Assembly: GCA_028289325.1 (NCBI GenBank)
Contig: JANQQN010000075.1
Location: forward strand, 1-42,008
Source: Myxococcota bacterium
Lineage (GTDB): Bacteria > Myxococcota > Kuafuiibacteriia > Kuafuiibacteriales > Kuafuiibacteriaceae
Reading direction: 5' to 3'
DNA: 42,008 nucleotides
The notes under the pieces were generated by a model. The model did no database searches. It was not told the DNA's origin and worked only from the letters and a program-made list of their open reading frames with translations. The position numbers and the translations under genes are program-made. Shown here piece by piece: positions 1-8,296 of this stretch; position 1 is the stretch's first letter, and each line of letters opens with the position of its first letter.

Positions 1-1
1 T

Positions 2-898
2 CGTCCCGAAGGGGCGGCGCCGGCCCGCGCTGAGCGCGGCGGGTCGGAGCCGCCGCCGCCGTACAGGGCGCGCCGTCCGGCCGCCGGGGCCCCGCCGGCC
101 GGCGACCGTGCCGGCGACGGTGAGCGTCGTGGACCGGACACGGCCCGCGGTCGTGGGCCTTCCGAGGCGGACCGGCCGACGCCCGAGCGCCCGAGCGCGC
201 CTCAGACGCGTCGGAGCGCTCATCCTCAGCGCCCGTGGGAGGCCTACCTGCCCGGCGACCGCCCGGCGGGGTCGCCGCCGCCCGCCGAAGGCATCGAGTC
301 CGACCTCGACGACAGACTGGAGGCGGCGGAGACGTTGGACGTCGTTCGGGAGATCCTCGGCCCTTGCGTGCGATGCAAACTGCATCGGCTCGGCCGCAAG
401 AAGATCGTCTTCGGGGTCGGGCCGGCCACGGCGGACGTGATGTTCGTCGGCGAGGGGCCCGGCGGCGACGAGGATCGGATCGGTGAGCCGTTCGTCGGGG
501 CGGCCGGCCAGCTGCTGACCCGGATCATCGAGGCGGGGATGGGGATGAAGCGGGCCGAGGTGTACATCGCGAACATCGTGAAGTGTCGGCCGCCGCGAAA
601 TCGAAACCCCGAGCCCGACGAGGTCGAGGCGTGCGAGCGGTTCCTCAAGGCCCAGATCCGGGTCATTCGACCCAAAGTGCTGGTCGCGCTCGGCAAGTAC
701 GCGGCGCAGACCCTCCTGCGGGACACGACGCCGATCACCCGCCTGCGAGGGCGGTGGCGCGAGTACGAGGGCATCGCGCTGATGCCGACGTTCCACCCTG
801 CTTACCTCTTGCGTAACCCCGCCGAGAAACGGCCGGTGTGGGAAGACATCCAAGAGGTTCTCAAATTTCTCGGGCGACCGCTGCCCCGGCGAGGCTGA
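2..898 (+). CDS. Family-4 uracil-DNA glycosylase (4Fe-4S), 5' end outside window
   Basis: Removes uracil from DNA as the first step of base-excision repair. The catalytic domain begins near base 335, where a TTG codon could start it. Counting from there, the iron-sulfur cysteines are C11, C14, C84 and C100, motif 1 is GEGPGGDED, followed by [12 protein letters not shown], and motif 2 is HPAYLLR. The same frame is open without a stop back to base 2 and reads as a Pro/Arg/Ala-rich linker ending in a PWEAYLPGD segment. Such an N-terminal extension is common in deltaproteobacterial homologues, so I treat the gene as running off the left edge; a short 187-residue protein from 335 is the alternative. 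The nfeD-like gene starts 3 bases after the stop, which suggests one transcript. The family call is secure; the true start is not visible. Confidence 0.88.
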   Translation, partial: RPEGAAPARAERGGSEPPPPYRARRPAAGAPPAGDRAGDGERRGPDTARGRGPSEADRPTPERPSAPQTRRSAHPQRPWEAYLPGDRPAGSPPPAEGIESDLDDRLEAAETLDVVREILGPCVRCKLHRLGRKKIVFGVGPATADVMFVGEGPGGDEDRIGEPFVGAAGQLLTRIIEAGMGMKRAEVYIANIVKCRPPRNRNPEPDEVEACERFLKAQIRVIRPKVLVALGKYAAQTLLRDTTPITRLRGRWREYEGIALMPTFHPAYLLRNPAEKRPVWEDIQEVLKFLGRPLPRRG

Positions 899-901
899 GA
901 G

Positions 902-2452
902 ATGATCGAATCGAAGATCGGGGTTCGGGCGGCGGTGGTCGCCGTTGTTGCGGGTTCGATCCTGATGGGGGCTTCGTCGGCCGCGAGGGCTCAGGTGCCC
1001 CTGCCGATTCCCGGCCTCAAGCCGCCGGATCCTCCCCGGCCCCCGAAGCGCGGTGCGACGCCGGCCAGTCGTCCCGACGACGAAGGATCGAAGACCGCCA
1101 AGCGAAGCTACCCGAAGCCCGCGCCCATCGAATGGCCGTCGGGACCCAGTCGCGACCTGTCGGGGACGGTACGCGTCGTCACCTTCGACGGCATCGTCAA
1201 CGTAGGGCTAGGGGAACATGTGATCGACGCCATCGGGACGGCCACTCGCGAAGGCGATCAGCTGGTTCTCATCGAACTCGATACGCCGGGGGGCCTGGTT
1301 TCGATGACCGAGCGGATCGTTCAGGCCATGCTCGGGTCCCGAGTGCCGATCGTCGTCCACGTTACGCCCAGCGGCGCCCGCGCGGCGAGCGCCGGCACCC
1401 TGATCACGATGGCCGCCCACGTCGCGGCGATGGCGCCGGCAACGCGGATCGGGGCCGCCCATCCGGTGTTCGGAATGCAGGACCCAGAGGAGGTCGCGGG
1501 CAAGCACATGGCGGCGAAGGTCGAGAACGATCTCGTCGCCCTCGCGGTGGGGATCGCCGAGACCCGTCATCGCAACCAGGCGTGGGCTGAAGATGCCGTA
1601 CGGCGTTCGGTCTCCGCCACCGCCGAGGAGGCGGCTCGTTTGGCGGTCGTCGACCTGGTGGTGAAGGATCGACCCGCGCTGTTCGCCGCCTTGGAGGGGC
1701 GGCCTGTCCTGTTGAATGGAGAGAAGGTCATTCTCCACCCCCAGTCGGCGTCGATCGTCGTCCATCCGCAGTCGTTGAGGCAGCGGCTGCTGAACTTGAT
1801 CGCGACGCCGGGAGTCGCGTCGTTGCTGTTGGTCCTCGGGTTCATCGGCGTGATGGTCGAGGTCTATCAGCCCGGCATGGTCGCGCCCGGGGTCATGGGC
1901 GTGCTGTGCTTGGTGTGTGCGTACATGGCGACGGAGCAACTGCCGATAGACGTCGGGGCCGGGCTGCTTCTGCTCGCCGGGCTCGGGTTGTTGGTCGCTG
2001 AGCTGTACACCCCGACTTTCGGCGCGCTCGGATTCTTGGGTCTGCTCGGCGTGGCGTTCGGCATGACCCTCCTCGTCGACCCCAGCGATACCGACTTCGC
2101 CATCGATCCCAGCATTCGACTCACGATGTGGGACGTGTTGCCGATCGCGGCGCTGTTGGGCGGATTCGTCGCCTACCTGTCGTATTTCTTGGCGACGACC
2201 CAGCGGGCTCGATCCGTCACCGGGCTCGAAGGGATGATCGGCGCTCGGGGACGGGTCCTGAAGCCCGTGGACGGGTCGGGCGGACAGGTATTCGTCGCCG
2301 GCGAGTACTGGCGAGCGACCTCCGTCGAACCTCTCGACGTCGATACGCCGGTACGCGTGGTGCGGGTCGACAGTCTCTGCCTCGAGGTGCGGCGGGAGGT
2401 CGAGGACGGATCAAGCGAGGAACACCAGCGCCAAAATCGCGGCCGGCCATAG
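902..2452 (+). CDS. NfeD-family membrane-bound ClpP-class serine protease
   Basis: A 516-residue protein with an N-terminal signal peptide (about residues 1-30), a proline-rich linker, a ClpP/crotonase-fold protease domain (about 88-270), several transmembrane helices (about 298-400 and 415-435) and a C-terminal OB-fold NfeD domain (about 445-505). The catalytic serine is probably S163 in the ASAGT motif, with K206 as the expected dyad lysine. Family members cleave hydrophobic stretches of membrane proteins, notably stomatin/slipin partners; this is family knowledge. The partner slipin gene is usually adjacent in an operon, but here it lies at 4972-5808 on the other strand. ATG at 902 follows the glycosylase stop by 3 bases. 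The last 42 bases overlap the convergent uppP gene. Confidence 0.9.
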   Translation: MIESKIGVRAAVVAVVAGSILMGASSAARAQVPLPIPGLKPPDPPRPPKRGATPASRPDDEGSKTAKRSYPKPAPIEWPSGPSRDLSGTVRVVTFDGIVNVGLGEHVIDAIGTATREGDQLVLIELDTPGGLVSMTERIVQAMLGSRVPIVVHVTPSGARAASAGTLITMAAHVAAMAPATRIGAAHPVFGMQDPEEVAGKHMAAKVENDLVALAVGIAETRHRNQAWAEDAVRRSVSATAEEAARLAVVDLVVKDRPALFAALEGRPVLLNGEKVILHPQSASIVVHPQSLRQRLLNLIATPGVASLLLVLGFIGVMVEVYQPGMVAPGVMGVLCLVCAYMATEQLPIDVGAGLLLLAGLGLLVAELYTPTFGALGFLGLLGVAFGMTLLVDPSDTDFAIDPSIRLTMWDVLPIAALLGGFVAYLSYFLATTQRARSVTGLEGMIGARGRVLKPVDGSGGQVFVAGEYWRATSVEPLDVDTPVRVVRVDSLCLEVRREVEDGSSEEHQRQNRGRP

Positions 2453-3256
2453 GTAATACGCGAAGCGATACAGGCCGCCTCGATTCACCAAGGCCACCAA
2501 CATCCACAGCGCGGCGTAACCGACGACCATCGCGGTCAAGAAGCCGATGGCCAAAGCCCCCCAGCCTTCCTGCGGCATGGTGACGCCGTCTTTGGTCACC
2601 AGGACTACGGCGCCCAAAATGGCGGGGATCGACAGCAGGAACGAGAATCGCGCCGCTTCGTTGCGAGCAACGCCCAGCAGCAGGGCGACCGCGATCGTGG
2701 TTCCCGACCGAGAAATGCCCGGGGTGATCGCACAGCCCTGCGCGATGCCGATCAGGATGGCCATACCCAAAGACAGCCGTTGGGGGGGATCGCCTCGCTC
2801 GAACACTCGGGTGCTCATGAGCAGGAATCCAGTGAAGATGAGCGCAGCGCAAACGGGGACAGGATCGTGAAAGAGTGACTCGAAAGTATCCTTGAGAAGG
2901 ATGCCGATGAGCGCGGTGGGAATCGTGCCCACGACCACCAACAGCGCCAGCCATCGGTTGTCGTCGCCGGTAAGCCACGCTTTCACTCCGTGTGACCGAA
3001 GCTGGTCGAAGTCTCGAAAGAGGGCGCCGACGATCTGACGAAGATCCAGTCGATAGAAGTACAGGACAGGAAGGAGGGTACCGACGTGCAATACGAGATC
3101 GAAGGCCACCGCCTCCTTGAGGAACAAGAACTGTTCCCCGAGCCAGATCTGCGCGAGCACCAAGTGTCCGGAGGAGGACACGGGCAAGAACTCCGTGAGC
3201 CCCTGCACCACGCCCAAGATCAATGCCTGAAGCCAACCGCTCACGCGGGCATCCAT
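2411..3256 (-). CDS. uppP: Undecaprenyl-diphosphatase (UppP/BacA)
   Basis: Integral membrane phosphatase that converts undecaprenyl diphosphate to the monophosphate, recycling the lipid carrier for peptidoglycan and surface polysaccharides. The 281-residue protein has the two family signatures: QGLTEFLPVSSSGH near the N-terminus and PGISRSGTT in the middle, with about eight hydrophobic helices. I chose the ATG at 3256 because the protein then begins directly before the first conserved helix and has normal family length; in-frame sequence further upstream is low-complexity and Arg-rich. A purine-rich AAAAGG lies just upstream. The 3' end overlaps the convergent protease gene by 42 bases. The 213 bases between this gene and HU show no clear promoter or terminator. 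Confidence 0.95.
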   Translation of the reverse strand: MDARVSGWLQALILGVVQGLTEFLPVSSSGHLVLAQIWLGEQFLFLKEAVAFDLVLHVGTLLPVLYFYRLDLRQIVGALFRDFDQLRSHGVKAWLTGDDNRWLALLVVVGTIPTALIGILLKDTFESLFHDPVPVCAALIFTGFLLMSTRVFERGDPPQRLSLGMAILIGIAQGCAITPGISRSGTTIAVALLLGVARNEAARFSFLLSIPAILGAVVLVTKDGVTMPQEGWGALAIGFLTAMVVGYAALWMLVALVNRGGLYRFAYYLWPAAILALVFLA

Positions 3257-3469
3257 GGCCTTTTCGGCGCTGGTCAGCAAGACCGAATAGAACGAAGCGC
3301 CGTCGGCAGTGCGGTACAGGCGTGATCGACGACCCTCACCGCGTCTCGGCGGTCGGGCCGGGCGCTGATCTCCTCGGTCCGTGGGTGACGACCCAACGCC
3401 CGCGTCGTCGCGCGACGGTGGCCGGCCGGCCCCCGCCGAGGGGCGCACGCACGTCGTTTGGTCCGTCGC

Positions 3470-3745
3470 TTAAAGAGAGCTCTTGAAGTTCGGCGCGGGC
3501 TTGAAGGCCACGGTCTTGGACGCGCTGATAGGGATTTCGTCGCCGGTCCGTGGATTGCGGCCGACGCGAGGGGCTCGCTTGCGCAGCGTAAACGTACCGA
3601 AGCCGGGATAGGAGAACCGCTTCTCTTTCTTCACCGACTTTTGAATCTGCTCGAAGACTTCATCCACGATTTCGCCCAGGGCCTTTTTCGACAGGTTCTT
3701 CCCAGACCCTTTTTGCAGCTTCTCGATGAGTTCGGCTTTGGTCAT
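3470..3745 (-). CDS. HU/IHF-family histone-like DNA-binding protein
   Basis: A 91-residue nucleoid protein that bends and compacts DNA as a dimer. The sequence starts MTKAELIEKL, contains the core GFGTFTL segment and the DNA-binding arm RNPRTGDEI, and ends with the usual KPAPNFK-type tail. Length is typical for HU. The ATG at 3745 is preceded by a strong GAGGAAGGG Shine-Dalgarno. A separate sigma-70-type promoter lies at 3790-3818, so it is probably transcribed apart from the kamA unit upstream. HU alpha, HU beta and IHF subunits are hard to tell apart by eye, so no gene symbol is given. Confidence 0.95.
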   Translation of the reverse strand: MTKAELIEKLQKGSGKNLSKKALGEIVDEVFEQIQKSVKKEKRFSYPGFGTFTLRKRAPRVGRNPRTGDEIPISASKTVAFKPAPNFKSSL

Positions 3746-3789
3746 CCGCTTCGCCCTTCCTCAAATCTCCGGCGCGTGACCGAATCGGC

Positions 3790-3818
3790 AAGCTAGGCGC
3801 AGGCTCGACCGCTGTCAA
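3790..3818 (-). promoter_or_regulatory. Sigma-70-type promoter for the HU gene
   Basis: Reading the minus strand, a perfect TTGACA (3818-3813) is followed by a 17-base spacer and TAGCTT (3795-3790), about 45 bases before the HU start codon. It lies immediately after the kamA stop, as expected for an independently expressed HU gene. Not tested against a genome-wide promoter model. Confidence 0.6.
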
Positions 3819-3820
3819 CG

Positions 3821-4972
3821 CTAAGCTGCGTCGTCGTCGGGGCTCTCGACGGGCTCCGGGTAGTCGGCGACGTCGCCGGTATAGGTACGCAACGTCGTCG
3901 TATGCGCGGTTCGCCCGACCACCCAATCAGGAACCAGGGTAACTTTACCCAACCCGCCGGGAACGTCGACGCAAAGCTGGGGCACGGCCAGGCCGCTCAT
4001 GTGGCCGCGAAGACCGTCAATGATGTCCAGGCCGCGCGCGATCGGGGTCCGAAAGTGCTCGATACCTTCCGCCAGGTCGCACTGATGGATGTAGTACGGC
4101 GTCACGCGATTGTGGACGAGCGATCGGTTGAGACGGCGGAAGGTCTCGACATCATCATTGATCCCCCGCAGCAACACGGACTGGTTGTAGACGACGACCC
4201 CCGCATCGACCAGGCGGCCACACGCATCGGCGGCCTCTCGCGTGACTTCGTGAGGGTGGTTGAAGTGGGTCATGACGTAGACCGGCCCGTAGCGCCGGAT
4301 GATGTCCACGAGCGCGGGGGTGACCCGCATCGGACACGTCACGGGCATTCGCGTGGCGATGCGAATGATGTCGAGGTGGTCGATCGATCGGAGCGCTGCG
4401 AGAACGGCGTCGATCTGATGGTCGCCCATCATCAGCGCGTCGCCCCCGGAGATGATCGCCTCCTTCACTTCAGGGTGGGCTCGAATATACTCGAAAGCTT
4501 CCGACAGCAGCGCGCGCGGGGTCTGCTGTTCGGCGTGTCCGACGATGCGGCGGCGAGTGCAGAACCGGCAGTACACTGGGCAGCGATCGGTGGCGAACAG
4601 GAGCACGCGGTCCGGATACCGGTGGATCAGGTTGGGTACGACCTCTCTCGGCATTTCGCCCAAGGGGTCTTGTCGCTGTCCGATGTGGACGGTGGCTTCC
4701 GCCACCGAAGGAACGATCTGCCGTCTAATCGGGCACTCGGGGTCGGCGCGGTTCGCGAGCAGCGCGTAATACGGGGTGCAGCCAAACCGAAAGAGGGGTT
4801 GGGTGGCGCGAAAGCCGTCCCGCTCGCGGTCGGTGAGGTCGAGCACTTGGTTCAGGGCGTCGATGTCGGTGATCCGATTCTTGAGCTGCCACGACCAACG
4901 CCCAAAATCCTCGTCGCTGATGTCCGCGTAGGGGGTGTCGGCGCGGGCGCAGCCGGGATACCGCGCGCGCAT
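3821..4972 (-). CDS. KamA-family radical SAM lysine aminomutase
   Basis: A 383-residue radical SAM, PLP-dependent enzyme of the lysine 2,3-aminomutase/EpmB family. The cluster motif is C131-PVY-C135-RF-C138, followed by the ISGGDAL segment. The PLP lysine is K343 in PGGLGK. D299 (QCDL) and D336 (CVDVPGG) align in spacing with the substrate lysine-binding aspartates of clostridial lysine 2,3-aminomutase, so lysine recognition looks intact. It could make free beta-lysine or modify elongation factor P (EpmB role); no epmA, efp or beta-lysine acetyltransferase is in the window to decide. The ATG at 4972 overlaps the slipin stop as TGATG, implying translational coupling. An in-frame extension upstream would run through the slipin gene and is rejected. 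Confidence 0.88.
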   Translation of the reverse strand: MRARYPGCARADTPYADISDEDFGRWSWQLKNRITDIDALNQVLDLTDRERDGFRATQPLFRFGCTPYYALLANRADPECPIRRQIVPSVAEATVHIGQRQDPLGEMPREVVPNLIHRYPDRVLLFATDRCPVYCRFCTRRRIVGHAEQQTPRALLSEAFEYIRAHPEVKEAIISGGDALMMGDHQIDAVLAALRSIDHLDIIRIATRMPVTCPMRVTPALVDIIRRYGPVYVMTHFNHPHEVTREAADACGRLVDAGVVVYNQSVLLRGINDDVETFRRLNRSLVHNRVTPYYIHQCDLAEGIEHFRTPIARGLDIIDGLRGHMSGLAVPQLCVDVPGGLGKVTLVPDWVVGRTAHTTTLRTYTGDVADYPEPVESPDDDAA

Positions 4973-5808
4973 CACGCCGGATCGGTTCCCGGTTCCGCCG
5001 TCGTCGCGGCCGTCGACTCGGACGGCGCGCTCAGTTTGACCTGGGGCAGGCCGAGGGCATTCTGCATTCCCTGGAGGAGATCGATGGGGATCGGGAACAA
5101 GGTGGTGGAGTTGTTCTCCACTGCGATCTCTTGCAGCGTCTGCAGATAACGAAGGGTCATGGCCCCCGGGGCGGTGCCGATGGTCTGGGCGGCCTCCGCG
5201 AGCTTCGCAGACGCCTGCTGCTCGCCTTCGGCGGCGATCACCTTGGCCCGCCGATACCGCTCGGCTTCCGCTTGTCGGGCCATCGCCCTTTGCATTTCCG
5301 TAGGAAGGTCGACGTGTTTCAGCTCGACCGAGGTGACTTTGACCCCCCACGGATCCGTATGGCGGTCGATGACCTCCTGCAGCTGCTGGTTGATGCGGTC
5401 GCGAGCGGACAGCAGATCGTCGAGCTCGACCTGGCCCAGGATCGCGCGCAGGGTGGTCTGCGCGTATTGGCTGGTCGCGAACAGGTAGTTCTCCACGTTC
5501 AGGATCGCTTTGTCAGGATTGACGACGCGAAAGTAGATCACCGCGTTGACCTTCACCGAAACGTTGTCCCGGGTGATGACGTCTTGGGGAGGAACGTCGC
5601 GGGCGACCACGCGCAGGTCGACTTTGTACATCCGATCGATGCCCGGAATGATGAACACCAAACCCGGGCCCTTCGGATTCTTCGTGTAGGTACCGAGGCG
5701 GAGAACGACCCCGCGCTCAAACTCCCGAATGACGCGGATGCCGCTGGCGATGAACAGCAGCAGAACACCGAGGGCGACGCCGATTGCGATGGGACTCACG
5801 GTTCCCAT
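4972..5808 (-). CDS. Slipin / stomatin-like SPFH (band 7) membrane protein
   Basis: A 278-residue SPFH protein: one N-terminal transmembrane helix (about residues 5-25), then the band-7 domain with [12 protein letters not shown] and the [20 protein letters not shown] segment, then an Ala/Glu-rich coiled coil (about 170-215) that drives oligomerisation. Family members form ring-like scaffolds in membrane microdomains and are typical partners and substrates of NfeD proteases. The expected NfeD partner is at 902-2452, convergent rather than in the same operon. Here slipin sits 40 bases downstream of the HelD-like gene and overlaps the kamA start by one base. Family is clear; cellular role is inferred. 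Confidence 0.93.
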   Translation of the reverse strand: MGTVSPIAIGVALGVLLLFIASGIRVIREFERGVVLRLGTYTKNPKGPGLVFIIPGIDRMYKVDLRVVARDVPPQDVITRDNVSVKVNAVIYFRVVNPDKAILNVENYLFATSQYAQTTLRAILGQVELDDLLSARDRINQQLQEVIDRHTDPWGVKVTSVELKHVDLPTEMQRAMARQAEAERYRRAKVIAAEGEQQASAKLAEAAQTIGTAPGAMTLRYLQTLQEIAVENNSTTLFPIPIDLLQGMQNALGLPQVKLSAPSESTAATTAEPGTDPA

Positions 5809-5848
5809 GCGTTCAGCGAACGCCGAGCGTAGTCAAGTCGAGACGCGC

Positions 5849-8296
5849 TCAGAGGCCGTCGTCAGGCAGCAGAGGCGAAGGATCCCCGACCGAGGTCACC
5901 CACAGCTGATGGACGGCGCGGGTCGCTGCGATGTGCAGCAGGTGGCGGGCTTCCTTCTGAGTGGGGAAAGAGTTGGCGTTGATCTCGGCCAGGACCACGT
6001 AGTCGTACTCCAATCCCTTGATCTGGGTGACGTCGACCACGTCGATGCCCGGCTGGAAGCTGAAGTTCTTCCCGTACACTCGGCGCAGCGCCGGCACCTC
6101 GGACTTCTTGAGGCCCTGGTAATACATCTCTGCCTGGGCGGCGTAGCGCGTCACGACGGCGACATTGGCCTTTCGCTCACGAAGGACCAACGACCGCAGT
6201 GCTTCCCCCAGAAATGCGATGCCCTCGCCGGTGGAGCCGAAGCGGAACTGCTCCACGGCGGCCCCCGTCCGAGGCACGATCGGGGTCTCGGGATCGGCCA
6301 GTGGCCCGAGCACGTGGCGAGCAAACATGACGATCTCCCGGGTCGATCGATAGCTGATGCGCAGCTGGTCGATCTTGACCCCTTCGACCCCCACGTTTCG
6401 AAGCATGGTCTCCCAGTCCTCGAAGCCGTTGTCGAAAATCAGCTTCTGGGCCGTATCTCCGGCCAGGGTCATGCTCTCCCGCTTCGACAGCGCGCCTTTG
6501 AGCACCGCCACGTCGGTCGCCGACAGATCCTGAGCCTCGTCGACGATCACGTGTTCATAGGTCACGGTCCGGCTGCTGCCGGTGATCGGCAGCCCGCCGT
6601 AACGAAGCTGGGTCAGCTTCAGCAGCAGCGCATCGTCGTGCTCGTCGAGCTTGCCGTGGGGGGCATCTTCGTCGAGGCGGCGCCCGTCGACCCCGTGGTT
6701 AAACGACGGCCCTTCGTCTTCCTCGGATGACTCTTCATCGCCTGCTTTGGCCCGTTCGCTTCGGGAACTGTCCGTGGCCTCATCGTCGTCGACCGCCTCT
6801 TCGGCCTGGAGTCCGACCCACCGCACGAGCTCGTCGACGTCTTCCGGCGCCACCGGTCCCCAGCCCTTCTCGTCGAGGGCGGCGGTGATCAGCTCGCGGT
6901 CGGTCAGGAAGTCGGCCCACGCGCTGTACACGTCTTGGCCGGCGGCCTTCGCTCGACGCAGAACACCGTGCAGCGTCGACCGGGCTCGGGCCGACAGATC
7001 GAGCTTGGCACTGCCCGCGCCGTCGATCCACTTGCCCATCTCCCGGATGCGAGGCAAAAGCGCGAGCCGTCGAAGGCTCTTCCACTTGGTCCTCGCCGCC
7101 TGGGCGGCCGCGCCTTTCAGCTTTCCCGCCAGGTCCGACTCGATGCCATCGGCCTCGATGGCCACCCCTCGCTCCATCAACGACAGAATCGCGGGATGTT
7201 TCTTGAGCCGCGCGACCGACGGCGGAACGTCGGTGGTGTACTTGCGCTTGATCTCCGGCAGTACCTTTTGCCGGGTTCGCTGCATCCAGCCGTCGAGGGT
7301 GATGACCTGGGTGCCCTTGACGTCCAGCGACGGCAGCACGCGGGCGATGTACTCGGTCAGCGGCTCGCTCTTCACCACCACGACCATCTTCTTCGGAGAG
7401 AAGACGTTCGGATTGTTGAAGTGGAGATACGCCGCGCGGTGAAGGGCGACGGTGGTTTTGCCGGACCCCGCACCGCCCTGAAGGATCACGATACCGCTGT
7501 CGGGCTGGGTGATGAGATCGAACTGTTTGGCGTCGATCAGCGCGGTGATCTCCCGAAGGTGTTTGTCTTCTCGCAGCGACTCGTCGCCGACCACGCCCAG
7601 CTTGCCCGGCTTGAAGGTCATCGGGGCGTCGGTGTCCGACGGAGGACGGGCCGCGACCCCCGCGCCGCCGGCCAAGACCGGACCGGCCTCGAGGGGGATG
7701 TACAGCCAGTCGCCTTTGCTGTTCTTGCGCACGGAGCCGTTCGACCATTTGACCGACCGCAGCTCGCCGTTGACGATGCTGACGGTTCGGCGGGCCACCA
7801 CGATGCCGCTCGCGAGCCGACCCCCGAATTGCTCCTCGTAGTCGTCGCCCTCTTCGTATCGATAATAAATCCGCGAGACGGGGGCGTTGCGCCAATCGAC
7901 GATCGACACCTCGCTGCCCGGCTTGACGAAACCTCGGCTGCCGATCAGGACGTCTCGAACTTTCTTTCCGTCGTTGAGCTTGAGGTGACCGAAGTACGGG
8001 CAGTTCACGTCGACCGGGAGGTCGCGTCCTTTGCCGTTCGCCTGACCGAGCGCCTGCATCCGGTACATCTCCGCGATGAGCGGGGCCATGTCCTCGACGT
8101 GGGCTTCCGCGATCTGATCCCGCAGCGCGAGCAGATCGCGGTCGTACTCGGCTTGCGCCGCCTGATCGAGGGAGTGTTTGGCGAGCTGCTTCTGCACCTT
8201 CGCCAACAGGTCTTGCTCTTCCTGGATGATGTTGGCTTCCGCGGTTCCAGGCTGAACGACCTCGAGCTTCTTCTTGCTTGCTACAGCCGTGCTCAC
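5849..8296 (-). CDS. HelD-like superfamily 1 (UvrD/Rep-type) ATPase
   Basis: An 815-residue protein with an N-terminal charged, probably coiled-coil region (about 20-90), a HelD-like segment containing VDWRNAPVSRIYYR (about 132-147), Walker A GGAGSGKTT (about 274-282), Walker B VIVDEAQDL (583-591), and later motifs QLRISYRSTREI, VTQIKGLEYDYVVL and HIAATRA. HelD proteins studied in Firmicutes and Actinobacteria remove RNA polymerase from stalled complexes by inserting the N-terminal coiled coil into the polymerase channel. An unusual very acidic insert occupies about residues 499-530, between the ATPase halves. Start is GTG at 8296, overlapping the M23 peptidase stop as GTGA. A general DNA-repair helicase is the alternative, but the N-terminal architecture argues for HelD. 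Confidence 0.82.
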   Translation of the reverse strand: MSTAVASKKKLEVVQPGTAEANIIQEEQDLLAKVQKQLAKHSLDQAAQAEYDRDLLALRDQIAEAHVEDMAPLIAEMYRMQALGQANGKGRDLPVDVNCPYFGHLKLNDGKKVRDVLIGSRGFVKPGSEVSIVDWRNAPVSRIYYRYEEGDDYEEQFGGRLASGIVVARRTVSIVNGELRSVKWSNGSVRKNSKGDWLYIPLEAGPVLAGGAGVAARPPSDTDAPMTFKPGKLGVVGDESLREDKHLREITALIDAKQFDLITQPDSGIVILQGGAGSGKTTVALHRAAYLHFNNPNVFSPKKMVVVVKSEPLTEYIARVLPSLDVKGTQVITLDGWMQRTRQKVLPEIKRKYTTDVPPSVARLKKHPAILSLMERGVAIEADGIESDLAGKLKGAAAQAARTKWKSLRRLALLPRIREMGKWIDGAGSAKLDLSARARSTLHGVLRRAKAAGQDVYSAWADFLTDRELITAALDEKGWGPVAPEDVDELVRWVGLQAEEAVDDDEATDSSRSERAKAGDEESSEEDEGPSFNHGVDGRRLDEDAPHGKLDEHDDALLLKLTQLRYGGLPITGSSRTVTYEHVIVDEAQDLSATDVAVLKGALSKRESMTLAGDTAQKLIFDNGFEDWETMLRNVGVEGVKIDQLRISYRSTREIVMFARHVLGPLADPETPIVPRTGAAVEQFRFGSTGEGIAFLGEALRSLVLRERKANVAVVTRYAAQAEMYYQGLKKSEVPALRRVYGKNFSFQPGIDVVDVTQIKGLEYDYVVLAEINANSFPTQKEARHLLHIAATRAVHQLWVTSVGDPSPLLPDDGL

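Noticed and set aside
3902-5149. Long plus-strand open frame (415 codons) across kamA and slipin
   Set aside because: Antisense shadow of two clearly recognised genes; no family features of its own.
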